64,000 nt of DNA, from NCBI RefSeq assembly GCF_011075055.1, contig NC_058150.1, forward strand, positions 12,305,408-12,369,407. Direction: 5' to 3'. A program made the position numbers and the translations under genes. Each line of letters begins with the position of its first letter. Within the stretch, counting starts at the first letter, position 1. This DNA is from Mangifera indica (taxonomy: Eukaryota > Streptophyta > Magnoliopsida > Sapindales > Anacardiaceae). Positions 23,165 to 35,651 of this stretch are shown here, piece after piece. The notes under the pieces were generated by a model. That model was not told where the DNA came from, searched no databases, and worked only from the letters and a program-made list of their open reading frames with translations.

Positions 23165-23290
23165 ATTTCCTATTGTAGTAATCTCTCCCTCTAATCTATG
23201 TATCACATACAATCAAGTGTTTCATGATTTATTTGTATCTTCAAGTACCTACAAATTGTGAAGAGAAGATACGATTAAAATGTGCATAAC
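23165..23290. repeat. Direct repeat (partner about 24437-24600)
   Basis: Shares TTTCCTATT.T..TAATCTCTCCCT and TTTGTATCTTCAAGTACCTAC with the second copy 1.3 kb downstream. The copies bracket the SHMT-like fragment. Confidence 0.7.
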
Positions 23291-24057
23291 ATATATATAT
23301 GCACACACACACATACATTTAAACATATGTTTTTTTCTCACAAACTAATTATCAAACAAAGTAAAGAAACCAAAACAGATGGAATAAACTATAATGTCTA
23401 TCCTACCAAATTAATAATCATGAAAAAAATCCTACCAAACCACCAAATATTTTCATAAAATATCCCAAGTCCTTAACCTCAATAGTATTTGACAAAATCC
23501 TTCTGAAAAATCTTTGAAAAGCATTATAAACCCAAATTATACTCTAAAAAGCAATAAATTAACCATGTGGGGACCTAGTCAAACAAGAAGAAATCCCTAA
23601 TACTCTGAAAAAAAATTCTCCTCACACAATCATGAAGCTTTGTATTACACGAAACAAAACACGAGAAAAGGACATGATTAAAGCTCATGTGTATTATCAG
23701 AGTACTAGACATTAGCAAGGAATCCTTGAGGAAGTTGCTAGCATTGTCCTGTACTTGAGCATAGATCACAGCATATTTACAAATTTATCACTTAATTAGC
23801 ATGTCCAAAATTTTCAAGTAAAGATCATAGAAAGCAGTGTTAGTTAAGAATTGATCATCAGCACTAACACAATGCTCTAATTACTAAACCAGTATAAATA
23901 GATCAATCCATAACCATGATGTAACAAAGTTTTGAGATACCAACATCTATTCTCTTGCAAAAGGCAAATTAATTTACGAAGTTTTTTCCTTTTTTCTTGG
24001 GTAAGTAGTTTAGGAAGTATTATAATAACAGAAGAAAAGGTTCAAACTAGTATACCT

Positions 24058-24340
24058 CTTAAGCCTCAAGTAGTCAGATCCCACATCAACAAATGGTTGT
24101 CAGTGCCCCCAGTCACCAATTTGCATTTTCTTCTCAATAAAGCAGATGCTAAGGCCAGGGAATTTTCATTCACCTGCTGCATATACGCTTTGTCCTTTGG
24201 AGTTGCCACTTGTTTCAAGGCTAGTGCAAAAGCAGCAATGTGATTTTTGTGAGAACCCCCTTGTAATGATGGATGGACAGAAAAGTTTATGTTCTCCTCA
24301 AAATCATAATGGTTATTACTATCACCATGACCAAGACCGA
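24058..24340 (-). pseudogene. Serine hydroxymethyltransferase-like gene fragment
   Basis: The minus strand translates to NNHYDFEENINF, PSLQGGSHKNHIAAFALALK, QVATPKDKAYMQQV, ALASALLRRKCKLVTGGTDN and HLLMWDLTT before a stop. These are the characteristic PSLQGG.H...A and VTGGTDNHL..WDL segments of plant serine hydroxymethyltransferase, which interconverts serine and glycine using folate and PLP; the fragment is closest in wording to the SHM6/7 type. It covers only about 85 of roughly 500-600 residues. It lacks the PLP-lysine region and ends in TGA where the family continues GLTG. I find no other SHMT exon nearby. It is a captured or decayed fragment, not a gene. Confidence 0.8.
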
Positions 24341-24436
24341 AAAAAAAAAAGTAGGACACATGCAATGGAAAAGGCACATCACCTATAGTAAACATCATTG
24401 TAGTATTTTAAAGCACAATCAATATTCACAAGTTAA

Positions 24437-24600
24437 ATTTCCTATTATGATAATCTCTCCCTACAATAAAAATTAAATATTGTTACAAGTAACATAAGAA
24501 TCCATGTATATCTAGTGTTTCATGCTTGATTTGTATCTTCAAGTACCTACAATTTGTGAAGAGAGATAAAAAATGCAAAAATAACTACATAAAGCAAATG
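24437..24600. repeat. Direct repeat (partner about 23165-23290)
   Basis: Second copy of the repeat described at 23165, with a small insertion in the middle. Confidence 0.65.
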
Positions 24601-26120
24601 AAGAAATGACTGAAGCATTACGTATCAAATATGAACATTGTACCGCCCTTCTTCCATGATGAAACGAGAGTCTGCATAATAGATTAATGAGATCAAGGTT
24701 ATCAAAATTACATTCCCCCCAGTCACAAATTAGGCATATGTTATTAGAATATCATCACATGTCTTATATGTTCACATTTAAATTAATTCCCACGCCTGAT
24801 TCAATATTGTACACTTAACAGGGCCATGTTTGAATCTTTCAGCTCTGCTGTACATTTTGAATGCTATCATTCATCAGCAATCATGGTAAAAGATAATCAT
24901 CAAGGATTATGCAAAAATAACTGCAAATAATTTTCAATAATTCACTGCAGGGAGATTTCTATGAAATGCCAAAAACAGAATTTTAACTTGATTGAAAAGG
25001 GCTAGACTGCTGGAGCTGTAGTGATTATAACAGGATAAAATTTAAACAAAGAAGTGGGTTTTATATATACTTAACCAAAAAAAAAAAATATATATATATA
25101 TGGTTTCTGATCAGCACCTTAGAGTAGCGGTTTTTACAGGCAATGGTCTAAGTCTTTGTATTTACCAGAACCTCACATGATACTTTTGTTTGTTAAACAA
25201 TTTCAAACACCAATATCAAAGCATCAGAACATTATACCATGCCACACTCATAAATTGCAAAAATGGAAGAAATACAAAAAGGAAATTATTGTAGAAAAAT
25301 AATATGAAAAAGCAACATCAAGACATGAACCATAAATGAACAGTCTCCTCTCAATAATAATAATATTTTAACCTTTTATTCTCAGAACAACAACAAAGGC
25401 AAGAATACATTGGTCTTCATTCTCATTTATGTTCAAAAAACAAATACTAGATGCCAAGCTGTCTATGAATCTTTAAAAAGTAAAAAAAGAGCGTTAATAT
25501 GGACCTGCTTGTTTGCAAAAATTAAAACAACAACATCTCTTAATTCCTCTTCCTGCCAAAAGATTCAGAAACTTATAACAGAGACTGAGATATTGGATGA
25601 AAACACAAAAAATTATGCATCAGTAAGGCATTTAAATAGTCAACAAGGCTAAAATGAAGGCAAAGGCAATAACAACAAAGACTAATTATTTTATTATTAG
25701 AGTACCAAAAAAAAAAAAATTCACAGAATGGGGAAACAAAAAGGAAAAGACATGCCAAAACCTGTGATACGTCTTAATAGCTATTATTCATATGATACAA
25801 CATCCTTAAAATATAAGAAAGGATTGATTAACCATTAAATATACCAGTAATTATACATAAAAATTTGCTTCTATATGATATCAAGACTTCAAAGTATTCC
25901 TTCACATCATAATTTTTAAAAAAAAATTAGGAGCAAACTTTGGCCATGGTCCATAATAGCTACCAGGGTTTTAAAAAAGCTAAGAGAACGATAAAACCAC
26001 CAATCCAAATAATTGGATTGACTTTGATGGAACAAAGCTGTTGAAACCTAGAAAAAGATAAAACCCCGGCATAAAAAACAATCAATGCTGAAACCTAAAA
26101 AACACATAAAAATGAGGATT
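24601..26120 (-). other. Intron-like DNA around the ARF-like exon
   Basis: Apart from the exon at 25505-25552, a second possible small exon lies at about 24624-24676. On the minus strand it has acceptor TATTATGCAG and a donor GTAATG after GATAC. Its reading frame matches nothing I recognise. Remaining DNA is AT-rich with poly-A/T runs. Confidence 0.35.
25505..25552 (-). pseudogene. ADP-ribosylation factor-like single exon with splice sites
   Basis: On the minus strand an acceptor (TTTTGGCAG) precedes 48 bases encoding EEELRDVVVLIFANKQ, followed by a GT donor. This matches the DELRDAVLLVFANKQ exon of plant ARF small GTPases, which contains the NKQD guanine-binding motif; the Asp would lie in the next exon. 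No other ARF exon (P-loop, switch regions, DLPNAM) is visible within several kilobases. It looks like an isolated exon carried with its introns, in the same orientation as the SHMT-like piece. Confidence 0.7.
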
Positions 26121-26124
26121 TACC

Positions 26125-26400
26125 AATTTCTGTTCGATTCTTGGTCAGATGTTGTTCTCGTCGTTGTCGGTTGGTCGGTCGTACTCTCAGTTCGTCGCCT
26201 GGTCTCCGTCAGTCGGATTTCGTCTCTCCTCATCGTCCGTCGATCGTTCCTCATCTTGATTATCATACCATAGTCTCGTTTGTTCCTCTTAGTTGGTCGC
26301 CACTCGCTTGGCCGTTGCCGGTCGCTGATTTTGAAAGATTTCAGGAATAATGCGCTGGTTTGGGAGAGACCGGAGTGGGGCTGGAGAATGGAAATTGGTA
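26125..26400 (-). other. GC-richer leader-like exon of a minus-strand transcription unit
   Basis: This block is clearly richer in G+C (many CGA/GACG words) than its surroundings and ends on the minus strand in CAGAAATTG followed by GTAAAT, a good splice donor. No long open frame exists, so it would be an untranslated first exon. Together with the ARF-like and SHMT-like pieces downstream it could belong to one chimeric transcript. This is a hypothesis from composition and splice sites only. Confidence 0.35.
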
Positions 26401-26493
26401 AATTAATTCGATGTTGTTTGGAGAAGCAGAAAGGAAATTGATGTAGATACTTTTGGATTTTGTAATGGTATTTAAGTTCCTTTATATCTTTTA

Positions 26494-27548
26494 GGGCAAA
26501 AGACTATTTCCCACGCAACGCAAGGTTCAATGAAAGGGCAAACTTTCATCTCTTAATGTTTAAAAACTCACTTATTCATTAAAATTCCCCATTAAAATTA
26601 TTATTTAATAAAAATATTAAAAAAATTAAAATATTATCAATTATACTCTCTAGATTTAAAAATATCATAATTTCTCTTTAGTTTACTTTTTCCCTATCTA
26701 GGTCTTCATCCTTTTCCCATTTAATCGCCCTTCAAACTTTTAAAAATTTCATTTGACCCCCTCTCTTTCAACTTTGGATTTTCTAGCTACGGTTTTAAAG
26801 TTCTTGTAACTTCTCCTACCATATTCAGTGTCATCCTTTGCTTGAGACTGAGTTGTTGTTAGTTTTGCCTTATCTCCGATGCTTGAGCGAACCTCTAATG
26901 ACGATGCGATGCTATTTCTCTTCGCTTAAGTTTGTCGCACATCTTCTCTCCATGGGAATTTCATCCAGTTGGTCACCAACTTCAAACACAACGCCTATAG
27001 AGGGAGAAGTTATTATTGACGAGGAGAGGCAAAGAGAACTCAGACATTGTGGTTGAATCACGACACATTTCTTTTCAATGATATTGTGTTCGTCGATCTG
27101 TTAATGGCGTCATTAGGAGAAGAGAGTGCCCAGAAAGAAGAACAAAAGCTATGATGACTCTGTCTAAAGCAATGGTTGTCATCAAAGACGAAGGAAGGAC
27201 GGTCACTTGAATATTATCTATAGAGTGAACCTCAAAAAGGGCTGAAACTGAAAGTTTCAAAAAATTGGGGGTGATTATAGAAGAGAATAATATGGGGGAA
27301 ACCCTAATTCGAGAGTGAAAAAAATGTAGCAAAACTGAAAAAAATTGGGTGAAGGGAAATATTAGTTTTTAAACCTTGGGGGGAATGTAACACTTTTTTA
27401 GTTTTAAAAATATTTTTAGCTAATGACAATTTTATCCTTGACTTACCAATGAATTTTAACATATGAGTGAGTATTTGAGTTTTTAAAAGTTAAACAGGTG
27501 AGAATTTATCCTTTCACTAAACCCGGGGTGGGAAATAGTCCTTTGGCC
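26494..27548. mobile_element. MULE-type MITE, copy 3
   Basis: Left end GGGCAAAAGACTATTTCCCAC, right end the reverse complement of GGCCAAAGGACTATTTCCCAC. It is 1,055 bp long, a little longer than the other copies. The interior carries the same layout (CCCCC-rich arms, CTCCAT/TCATCC centre). No clean target duplication is left. Confidence 0.8.
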
Positions 27549-28129
27549 TACCTTCGAATATAAAAAAAGGTCCTTCGATGTAACACCAAACTACCGTCAA
27601 TTTGGAATTCAAAAAATACATGTGCTAATCCGGCTCATTTTAGTTGAGCCTCTTAATAAGCTTGAATTAGTTCGATTTAAATAGGTTTGGATTTGAATTA
27701 AGCTAATATGATTTCAAAAGTCAATTTGATTTGATTTAATTTACTCAAATGTGTTTAGTTCAAATTTAAACTAAACAATTTGACTTATTTTTTAAATCGA
27801 GCTAAACTCAAGCTAGATCGAGTCAAACTTTTTTCAATTTAAGTTTGATTTGGTTTTAAGAACTAATTGATTCTTTTGGTTTGAACTTGTCTCGAATTTA
27901 AATTGAATCAAACTGAATTCAACAAACTTTCAAGATTAAGTTAACTTGATTTAGGGTAAGTCTTATTAATAACGATACATTTATAAGTTTTTTAACGAGA
28001 AATCTAAAAAATTCATTGTTAAAAATTTAAATTTATTTAGTTATAACGCGAGTACAAATAATTTATCATTAAAATTATGAATGGTCACATAATGACCGGA
28101 TATTTATTCTCTCATTATAATTTTCTCAC
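27549..28129. other. Degenerate dispersed repeat rich in TTGA/GAGC words
   Basis: The stretch 27640-27950 consists of short, shuffled TTTGA, GAGCT and AATTGAA words like those at 43.5-44.1 and 62.5-62.8 kb. Such texture is common in plant hAT MITEs, but no ends can be set here. Confidence 0.4.
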
Positions 28130-28562
28130 AAAAGGCTATTTATTTTGTAATGGAGGAAGTCTGCCAAGACTAGAAAATGCACCAGAAAGAACCAGAAGAA
28201 CCTGCAAAAAAAATAAGAAAAAAAACAGAGTTAGAGTAAGCAGGGCGCCTCTTCTCCAGACAGAGGCAGCAGAACTAGGATTCATCAAAAATGCAATTAG
28301 GCAGCCTCCACTTGAACTTAATATGGTCATCACCTGCCTGCTTCTTCACCATGGACAGACACGCAACCCCTTCTCTGATGATGTTGGAGATTGCTTTCAC
28401 AATAACCGCAGGCTCTTTCTCTTCATTAGAGAAACACCAGCGGTTCCTCTCAGTGCAAATGGCATGGACAGTGGCAGCCAAACTCAGATTACCCATATAA
28501 TGCTGCAGACTATGTGAAATCCAACTCCTCCCAGCTTTATCAATAAAGTTAGACAAAGTCTC
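28130..28562 (-). pseudogene. 3' part of an L1-type LINE ORF2 and its trailer
   Basis: Minus-strand translation reads DKAGRSWISHSLQHYMGN, LSLAATVHAICTERNRWCFS and further to NCIFDES, matching the end of plant LINE reverse transcriptases (LAATVY.IW.ERN.R.F). Beyond the stop come T-rich sequence and a word CTTCCTCCATTACAAAATAA, typical of LINE trailers. The upstream part of the same domain lies at 36101-36850, on the other side of the copia element. Confidence 0.8.
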
Positions 28563-29043
28563 TATAAACTTTAATTTGAAATAATAATTTAATATGAACA
28601 TACATAGAATAAAAAATATTGAATTCTCATATCAAATTGAATATAGAATTAATAGTTAGGGATATAAAAAAACTTGTTTGAGTCATATCTCTGAAACCAA
28701 AGGTCTTCAAAAATCACCTGAAATTTAAAAATATATTATGACAGGTCTTCCACTCTAGAAACCTCCCTATAACGGCTTTGAATGGGTAAGCATATCAAAA
28801 TTAAGTTTTAAGGTGAGGACTTAACCTATTTATAAGAAATTATCTGGACCTTCTCATTAAAGGTCTAATAACTAAAGACTCACACTAAACCGTTCACCTA
28901 GACCAATAACTTTTAAATGTATTGAACATATCTTTATTGATCACTCAAACCCACCTGTAAACTGACATTGGACTATCTAATTACCCGATTTTATAAAATC
29001 AAAATTATAATTAATGTCAGCCCACCTTAAGAAATTTCTAATA
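28563..29043 (-). repeat. 3' LTR of the copia element
   Basis: Terminal dinucleotides have decayed (TA..TA on the + strand instead of TG..CA). It carries about 31 bp (28611-28641) that the 5' LTR lacks, next to a GAATAT word, suggesting a slip deletion in one copy. Confidence 0.9.
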
Positions 29044-29057
29044 TTCTCCCACTTTGG
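29044..29057 (-). other. Polypurine tract of the copia element
   Basis: Reads CCAAAGTGGGAGAA on the minus strand, directly before the 3' LTR, a common plant copia form. Confidence 0.8.
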
Positions 29058-29693
29058 CAACATTAATTACTTTATTTTATTTTAAGAAAAGAAAACAATT
29101 TTGACTCTTGGATAATCAACGATTTTAACTCTAAGTGGCCACTCTTTTATAAAACAGAATAATCCAAAAATAAATTATATAATAAACAATTCAGTTAATA
29201 TGATCATCAATAACGAATTAAAACATTATTAATATACTATAACGATACAAGATCGTTCTTGATTATAATTACTAATAATCAACTTAAAACAGATCAAGTT
29301 TGAGAGTGTGGTAGAATAGCACCCAATAAGGTGATCATAAACAGTGCTATATCTCTGTCAGTCCTCTTTATGATTTCTCTCTAACTTTTATGTTTCAAAA
29401 GAAATAAGAGAAATCTCTTTGCTTCCAATAAAGCTTGTATGTTTCAATTTTGCTCAAGACAAATAAAACATACTCATACAACTGTCATTCTCAAGGGAAA
29501 CTTTATCTTGAGACACATGCTATACCTTAATCTTATACATGCACATATATCCATACACAGATAAATATATAATCAAACATTCATATAATAAGTTTTGCAA
29601 AAATCATAATTATAATAAATCACCCACTAAAATAGTGTCATAAAGTTAAGCAGAAAATAGCCAGAAATTTCTCTAAGACTCCCACTAACCTAA

Positions 29694-32600
29694 GGCATCA
29701 AAAGATTCTAACACACCTATATTTATCACATGACCTTTAAAAACAATGGGTCTGAGTCCTTTGGTTAAGGGATCGGCCAACATTGCATTAGTACTAATAT
29801 GCTCCACCATGATATCTTTTTTTTTACGAGGTCCCTGATTGTAAGTATTTTAACTCTATATACTTTGACCTGCTACTGACTTTGTTGTTCTTGCAAAAAA
29901 ATATAGTTGTATAATTATCATAGTAGATCACAAGCAGCCTAGAAATGGAGTCAACCACTCGAAGCTCAGAAATATAATTCTTCAACCATATGGCATAACA
30001 AGCAATAAACTCTGCATACATGGTTGAGGATGCTACTAATATCTGCTTCAAGAGTTTCTATTCTTCTGTACACAAGCATGAAATCTTTAGTCCTCTACAA
30101 ATATCTCATTATTTTCTTTGCTACTACCCAATGATCAGAACCAAGATTAGTAACATATCGACCAAGAACATTCACAGCAAAAGCTATATCAGGGCTCGTG
30201 CACACTTAGGCATATATCAGGTTCCCAATCATACTGGCATATGGTTTATCTTTCATGAATGCCCTTTCAATATCATTTTAAGGACATTGCTTGTTACTAA
30301 ACCTATCTCCTTTTATAACAAGTACATCACTAGCTCTATAATCTTGCATTTGAAATCTTTTAAGAACACGCTCAATATATGTCTTTTGAGATAAGCCGAG
30401 CAAACCACGATTGCTATCTCGATGGATTTCAATGTTAAGAACAAAAGAAGCTTCCCCAAGATCTTTCATGTCAAAGACTCTAGACAAAAACTACTTAGTC
30501 TCATAAAACATACTGCAATCACTGCTCTCAAGCAAAATGTCATTAACATAGAGTACCAAGAAAATAAACATGTTCCCACTGATCTTCATATACACACACT
30601 AATCAAATTTATTTTCAATGAAGTCATGTAAGGTCACAACCTCATCAAACTTAAGATATCATTGTTGAAGGGCCTATTTTAAACCATAGATAGACTTTTT
30701 AAGTTTACACATCATATGTTGTTTCCCATCAGCCACAAAACCATCTGGTTGTCTCATATAAACCCCCTTATCAAGATTGCTATTGAGAAAGCTGTCTTTA
30801 CATCCATTTGATAAAGCTCCAAATCAAAATTTGTTACTAAGGCCATTATGACTCTGAATGAATCCTTTGAGGATATAGGTGAAATGTCTCATTGAAGTCA
30901 GTCTCTTCTCTTTAAATAAACCCTTTTTTAACCAATCTTGCTTTGAATTTGTCTATCTTTCCTTTAGAATCTCTTTTAGTTTTAAAGACCCATTTACAAC
31001 CAATAGACTTAAAACCTTCTGGAAGCCCCACAAGATACCAAACCTTATTTTCTTTTATAGATTGCATCTCATTTTTCATAGCCTTTATCCACATGTTTGC
31101 ACTTGAGCTTTTAATTGCTTTAGGGAATGAACCTGGATCAATCATATCTCCAATATCATACTAATTTTCAGCCAAATAAACATATATATTTGAAATGACA
31201 ACTTTTATTTGTCTTGTTGATCTCCTAAAGGGTACCTTAGTTACAGGATCTTGAGTTATATTTTTAAGAATTTTAGTTGGTGCAGAAGTTTTTTTAGCTT
31301 CAGTTGTTTCTCTTTGGATAGAATATTTAACCCCAGAGAAAGGAGGCAGAGGGAATGTGACAACTTCTCCATGATCCTTGACAAGGGAACGAACAATAAC
31401 AAGAATCTCAGCGGAAATTGAAGCAGCATGAACATCTAGCTCAAAAAACTTAGCAGTTTGAGACTTAATTATCCTTGTGCCATGAGAAGGATAATAGAAC
31501 TTGTATCCCTTATAATAAGATGGGTATCCAGTAAAGTAACACCCGATAGAGCTAGGATTAAGCTTTTTTTTAGTAAGATTATAAATCCTAACCTCAAACT
31601 CGAAAGTGGTTAAGACTGGGCTTTCTACCAACCCATAACTCAAAAGGTGTTTTGGGAACTAATTTATTAGAAACTCTATTCAGAATGTATAAGGCTATTT
31701 TGATTGACTTTCCCCAAAGATATTCAAGCAAGTTAGTCCTACTCATCATGCTCCTTATCATATCTATAAGTGTGTAGTTCCGTCTTTTAACCACACCATT
31801 TTGCTCAGGACTCCCAGGCATGGTGTATTGAGCAACTATACCATATTCTTGTAAATACTTGACAAACGAACCCATATGTTGACCTAAATCTCCATGTCTT
31901 CGATAGTACTCACCCCCTCGGTCAGATCTTACTACCTTAATAACTTTCTTCAATTGTTTTTCTACTTCAATTTTGAAGACTTTAAATTTCTCCAAAATAT
32001 CAGATTTTTATTTAATCAAATAGAGGAAACCATAACGAGAGAAATCATCAATAAAAGTGATAAAATATTGAAAACCATAAATTATAGTAGAGTAGGGCCC
32101 ACTAATATCAGTGTTAATCACTTCAAATAAATCTGAACTACGATTTACCCCCTTCTTTTTAGTCTTGGTTAATTTTCCCCTAATACAATCAACACAAACT
32201 TCTAAATTCTTAGAATTTAATGAAGGAAGAATATTATCCCTTATCAATCTTTCAATCTTCTTTTTAAAGATATGCCCAAACCTTTTATGCCACAATAAAA
32301 GGGATTTTTCATCAATCAATAATTTTTTTCCTATATCAACATTCATGGAAGCAAGAGTATTGGCTAGAGTTGAACACACACAATATAATCCATTGTCGAT
32401 AACATATTCGCCAATAACTTTAGAATTTAAAGACAATGCAATTGAAGATTTTTCAAACTTAAAACTAAATCCATCCTTATCTAAAGTCGAGACCGAAATC
32501 AAATTCCTTCTAAATGAAGGTACATAGAATGTATTATTTAAACTAACTCAAAACCACTTTTCAACCTAAGACAAACAACTCCTATATATTCAACTTCAAC

Positions 32601-34140
32601 TTTTGCATGGTTTCCAACTCTAAGTGTCCTCTCAGCCTCACTTGATCTCTTTTTGCTTTTGAGTCCCTGTAATGTAAAAGCAACATGCACAGTTGCTCCA
32701 TAAGACTTAGTGGGTTATCTTTCTTTTCTAACCAAGACTTATATTTCATGCAATTCTTCTTCATATGGCCTTTTTTCTTACAAAAGAATCACTTACCAAA
32801 ATCTTTCTTCTCTATCACATTTGTACTTTTCTGACCTTGACCATGTGTTTTATTCCAATCATTTTTATGAATAGTAAGATTAAACTTGCCTTTCTTATAC
32901 TTTTTCTTACCATGATTATCTTTAGAATGATAGACAAAATGCACTATTTCACTATTTTCCATCTGGATCTTACACTCCTTAGCAATACACTTAGTAATTA
33001 AATTATCCAAGCTCTAGGTTCTTTTTGTGGTGTTATAAGTTGTCTTGAGCTGGGAAAAAGTTTAAGGTAAGGTAATCAGGGCATGATGAACAATAAACTC
33101 ATCAAGTAAAAAGATCTTATGATTCTCGAGTTTGTCCTTTATGTGAACAAGCTTTAATATATAGTCCCTAACACCCTCAGATTTTGTGTATCTCATACTA
33201 ATCAACTCAGTAACAAAATATGAAGCTTCAACATTGTTGGAGATCTAAAATTGTTTCCTTACAACAGTGAAGAATTCCTTAGCAGTCCTATCAACTAGCA
33301 GCCCACTGAAAAGATGTTTAACTATAGTCTTTTTCATAGCTATCATGCATAAACGATTCGACCTCTTCCACTTAGCAAATAAATCTTTCTCTTCAATGGT
33401 ACTCTTATCAGTAGTATTAACTGGGTTAGCTTGAACAAGTGTCATATCCCAATCACCCATTGCCATAGCAAATTCAATATCTTGCTTCCATTGCTTGTAA
33501 TTGCTTCAAATCATGACCTTAATAGTAGCATTGCTATTGTTCACAAAAATGGATACTAAAAGAAGATAATACAACAAATTAAAACATGAGCAACAATTAA
33601 ATAAAGTAGCTTTAAAAATAAACAGTGAAACTTGATAAGCTACACCTTATAGAGATTCTTCAGGCATCATCATCAACTCACCTTTGGGTAGAGAAAATGA
33701 CATGCAATAAGGGTCCCAAACACAAGGTTATATATATAAACTTTAAGAGGGTCTTTAGAACATATGATGTTAAAATATAATATCACCTTTGAACACATAT
33801 ATTTTTTAGATCACAGTTTATCCTCTTCAAGATAGGGTAACAACTTTATGAAGACTTTTAGGGCATATGATGTTAAAAAAAAATATCACTTTTGGGCAGA
33901 TATATTTTCTAGAGATCATAGTTCATCCTCCAATTTATGAGATTGATTGATTTCTTCAATGGTACTCTTATCAGTAGTATTAACTGGCTTATCTTGAACA
34001 AGTGTCATATTCCAATCACCCATTGCCATAGCAAATTCAATATCTTGCTTCCATTGCTTGTAACTGCTTCCAGTCAGGACCTCAACAGTAGCATTGCTAT
34101 TGTTCACAAAAATGGAGACTAAAAGAAGATAATACAACAA
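29694..34140 (-). pseudogene. Degenerate copia gag-pol
   Basis: In minus-strand order: gag (34080-33245, with SSYKQWKQDIEFAMAMGDW and KWKRSNRLCMIAMKKTI), a zinc knuckle near 32790 whose first Cys position is a stop, the pre-integrase zinc region (LLWHKRFGHI, CVDCIRGK, about 32300-32170), integrase core (NTDISGP, RSDRGGEY; 32090-31600), reverse transcriptase (AMKNEMQSIKENKVW, GCKWVFKTKRD, about 31130-30920; LGEASFVLNIEI, about 30450) and RNase H (KQILVASSTMYAEFIACYA, 30045; then DIMVEHISTN and ADPLTKGL to the natural stop near 29694). The third catalytic Glu of integrase is Lys (VVKRRN, about 31785). Numerous frameshifts and stops separate the pieces. The protease active site is not recognisable. 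Confidence 0.93.
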
Positions 34141-34516
34141 ATTAAAACATGAGCAACAATTAAATAAAATAACTTTAAAAATAAACAGTGAAACTTGATA
34201 AGCTACACCTTATAGAGATTCTTCAGGCATCATCATCAACTCACCTTTGGGTAGAGAAAATAACATGCAATAAAGGTCCCAAACACAAGGTTATATATAT
34301 AAACTTTAAGAGGGCCTTTAAAACATATGATGTTAAAAAATAATATCACCTTTGAACATATATATTTTTTAGATCACAGTTTATCCTCTTCAAGATAGGG
34401 TAACAACTTTATGAAGACTTTTAGGACATATGATGTTAAAAAATAATATCACTTTTGGACAGATATATTTTCTAGATCATAGTTCTTCCTCCAATTTATG
34501 AGATTGATTGATTTCT
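33391..34516. repeat. 563-bp tandem duplication inside the copia element
   Basis: Unit 1 begins CTTCAATGGTACTCTTATCA at 33391 and unit 2 at 33954. Both run through the N-terminal gag codons and upstream leader to AGATTGATTGATTTCT. Hand comparison finds about 22 substitutions and one 2-bp indel, about 4 percent. This is lower than the LTR divergence, so the duplication happened after insertion. Confidence 0.9.
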
Positions 34517-35637
34517 ATAATTAACCTTATGTTTCCTTTATATTTAATACACACAATAACCACCTTTGAGCAAGAAATTATATGTATTAAAATTACTGAA
34601 TGTATCATTTTGGAAGGGAACATTTTGTAAGCCTTAAAATGTGTCGCTTTGGCGATCGATATTCTGAGAACTCACAAATTATTCCTTGATACAAAATCAT
34701 GTTGCTCCAATTTAAGATTTCATGAGACTTAATCCTTATGATCTCTGACAATCTCTTTCTAAGTTTGTTGCATCTGATTTTGTGAATAATAATTAAAAAA
34801 AATTTTACTTAGAATATTTGAATTTTAACAATTTCAAGACGTAACAGAGTAAAACACGCCAACACAACAACAAAACATTATTACATGTACTGCCACGATC
34901 TAGGAAACATGTTTTACACGCCTCCACATGTCACCAGAATGACGCATGTGCTTTCACGAGCTTAGACGGGCCATCATGCACCTAAACGCTCATTCACGCA
35001 CTTAGCACACCTTCATGGTGCGTGATTGCATGCATAGGTACCTAATTTGGCTTGTTCGGGTGGGTCAACAGTTGTTTGGGTCAACCAACCTAGTTTGACC
35101 AAATTTGGTCAAATAGGTTGTTTGACCTTACAGGTCAGGGAATCAGGTTAGAAAAACCTAATTTTGACCTGTGACCTAGAGAAAACCCTAGACACCGATT
35201 TTTATGGATTTGCCGCCTAATTCCACCACAACTGACCACTAGAAGGCTTCCCAAAGACATCAAATCATTTTTTTGTCAATTTTTCAACATCATCGAGAAC
35301 ATCAGTGACGTTATTTGGCCGTGATTGCACGGTAGCAAGCAAGAATGAAACTGGAAGATTTGACGTGGGGAATTGTCACCGACAACACTCCAGTCATGGA
35401 GAAGGATTGTCGTGGTTACCATGACTCACATCGATAATGAATTCGGTGGTGCCGCTGTCGATATTTACTATCACCGATTTTAGGGTTTGTATATACATGC
35501 ATTTTTTAATCAAAATAATAATAATAATAACTAAACAAAATAGTAATAACCATAATAAACCCTAACTAAATTTAAAAACCAGCCTTAATTTCAATTCTCC
35601 AAAAAAAAAAATCCAAATTCTATATCTATGTTGATTT
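34517..35637 (-). other. Untranslated leader of the copia element
   Basis: About 1.1 kb between the primer site and the duplicated gag start. No coding function recognised. A less AT-rich stretch at 34900-35460 has no known motif. Confidence 0.6.
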
Positions 35638-35649
35638 GCTCTAATACCA
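35638..35649 (-). other. Primer binding site of the copia element
   Basis: TGGTATTAGAGC on the minus strand, two bases inside the 5' LTR. It differs from the initiator-Met complement at one position, a C to T change. Confidence 0.88.
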
Positions 35650-35651
35650 CA

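Noticed and set aside
24146..24388. Plus-strand open frames at the SHMT-like fragment
   Set aside because: Antisense to the minus-strand segment that carries the SHMT motifs.
28077..28517. 146-codon open frame on the + strand
   Set aside because: It is antisense to the LINE protein fragment on the minus strand, which has recognisable conserved residues. The + frame has none.
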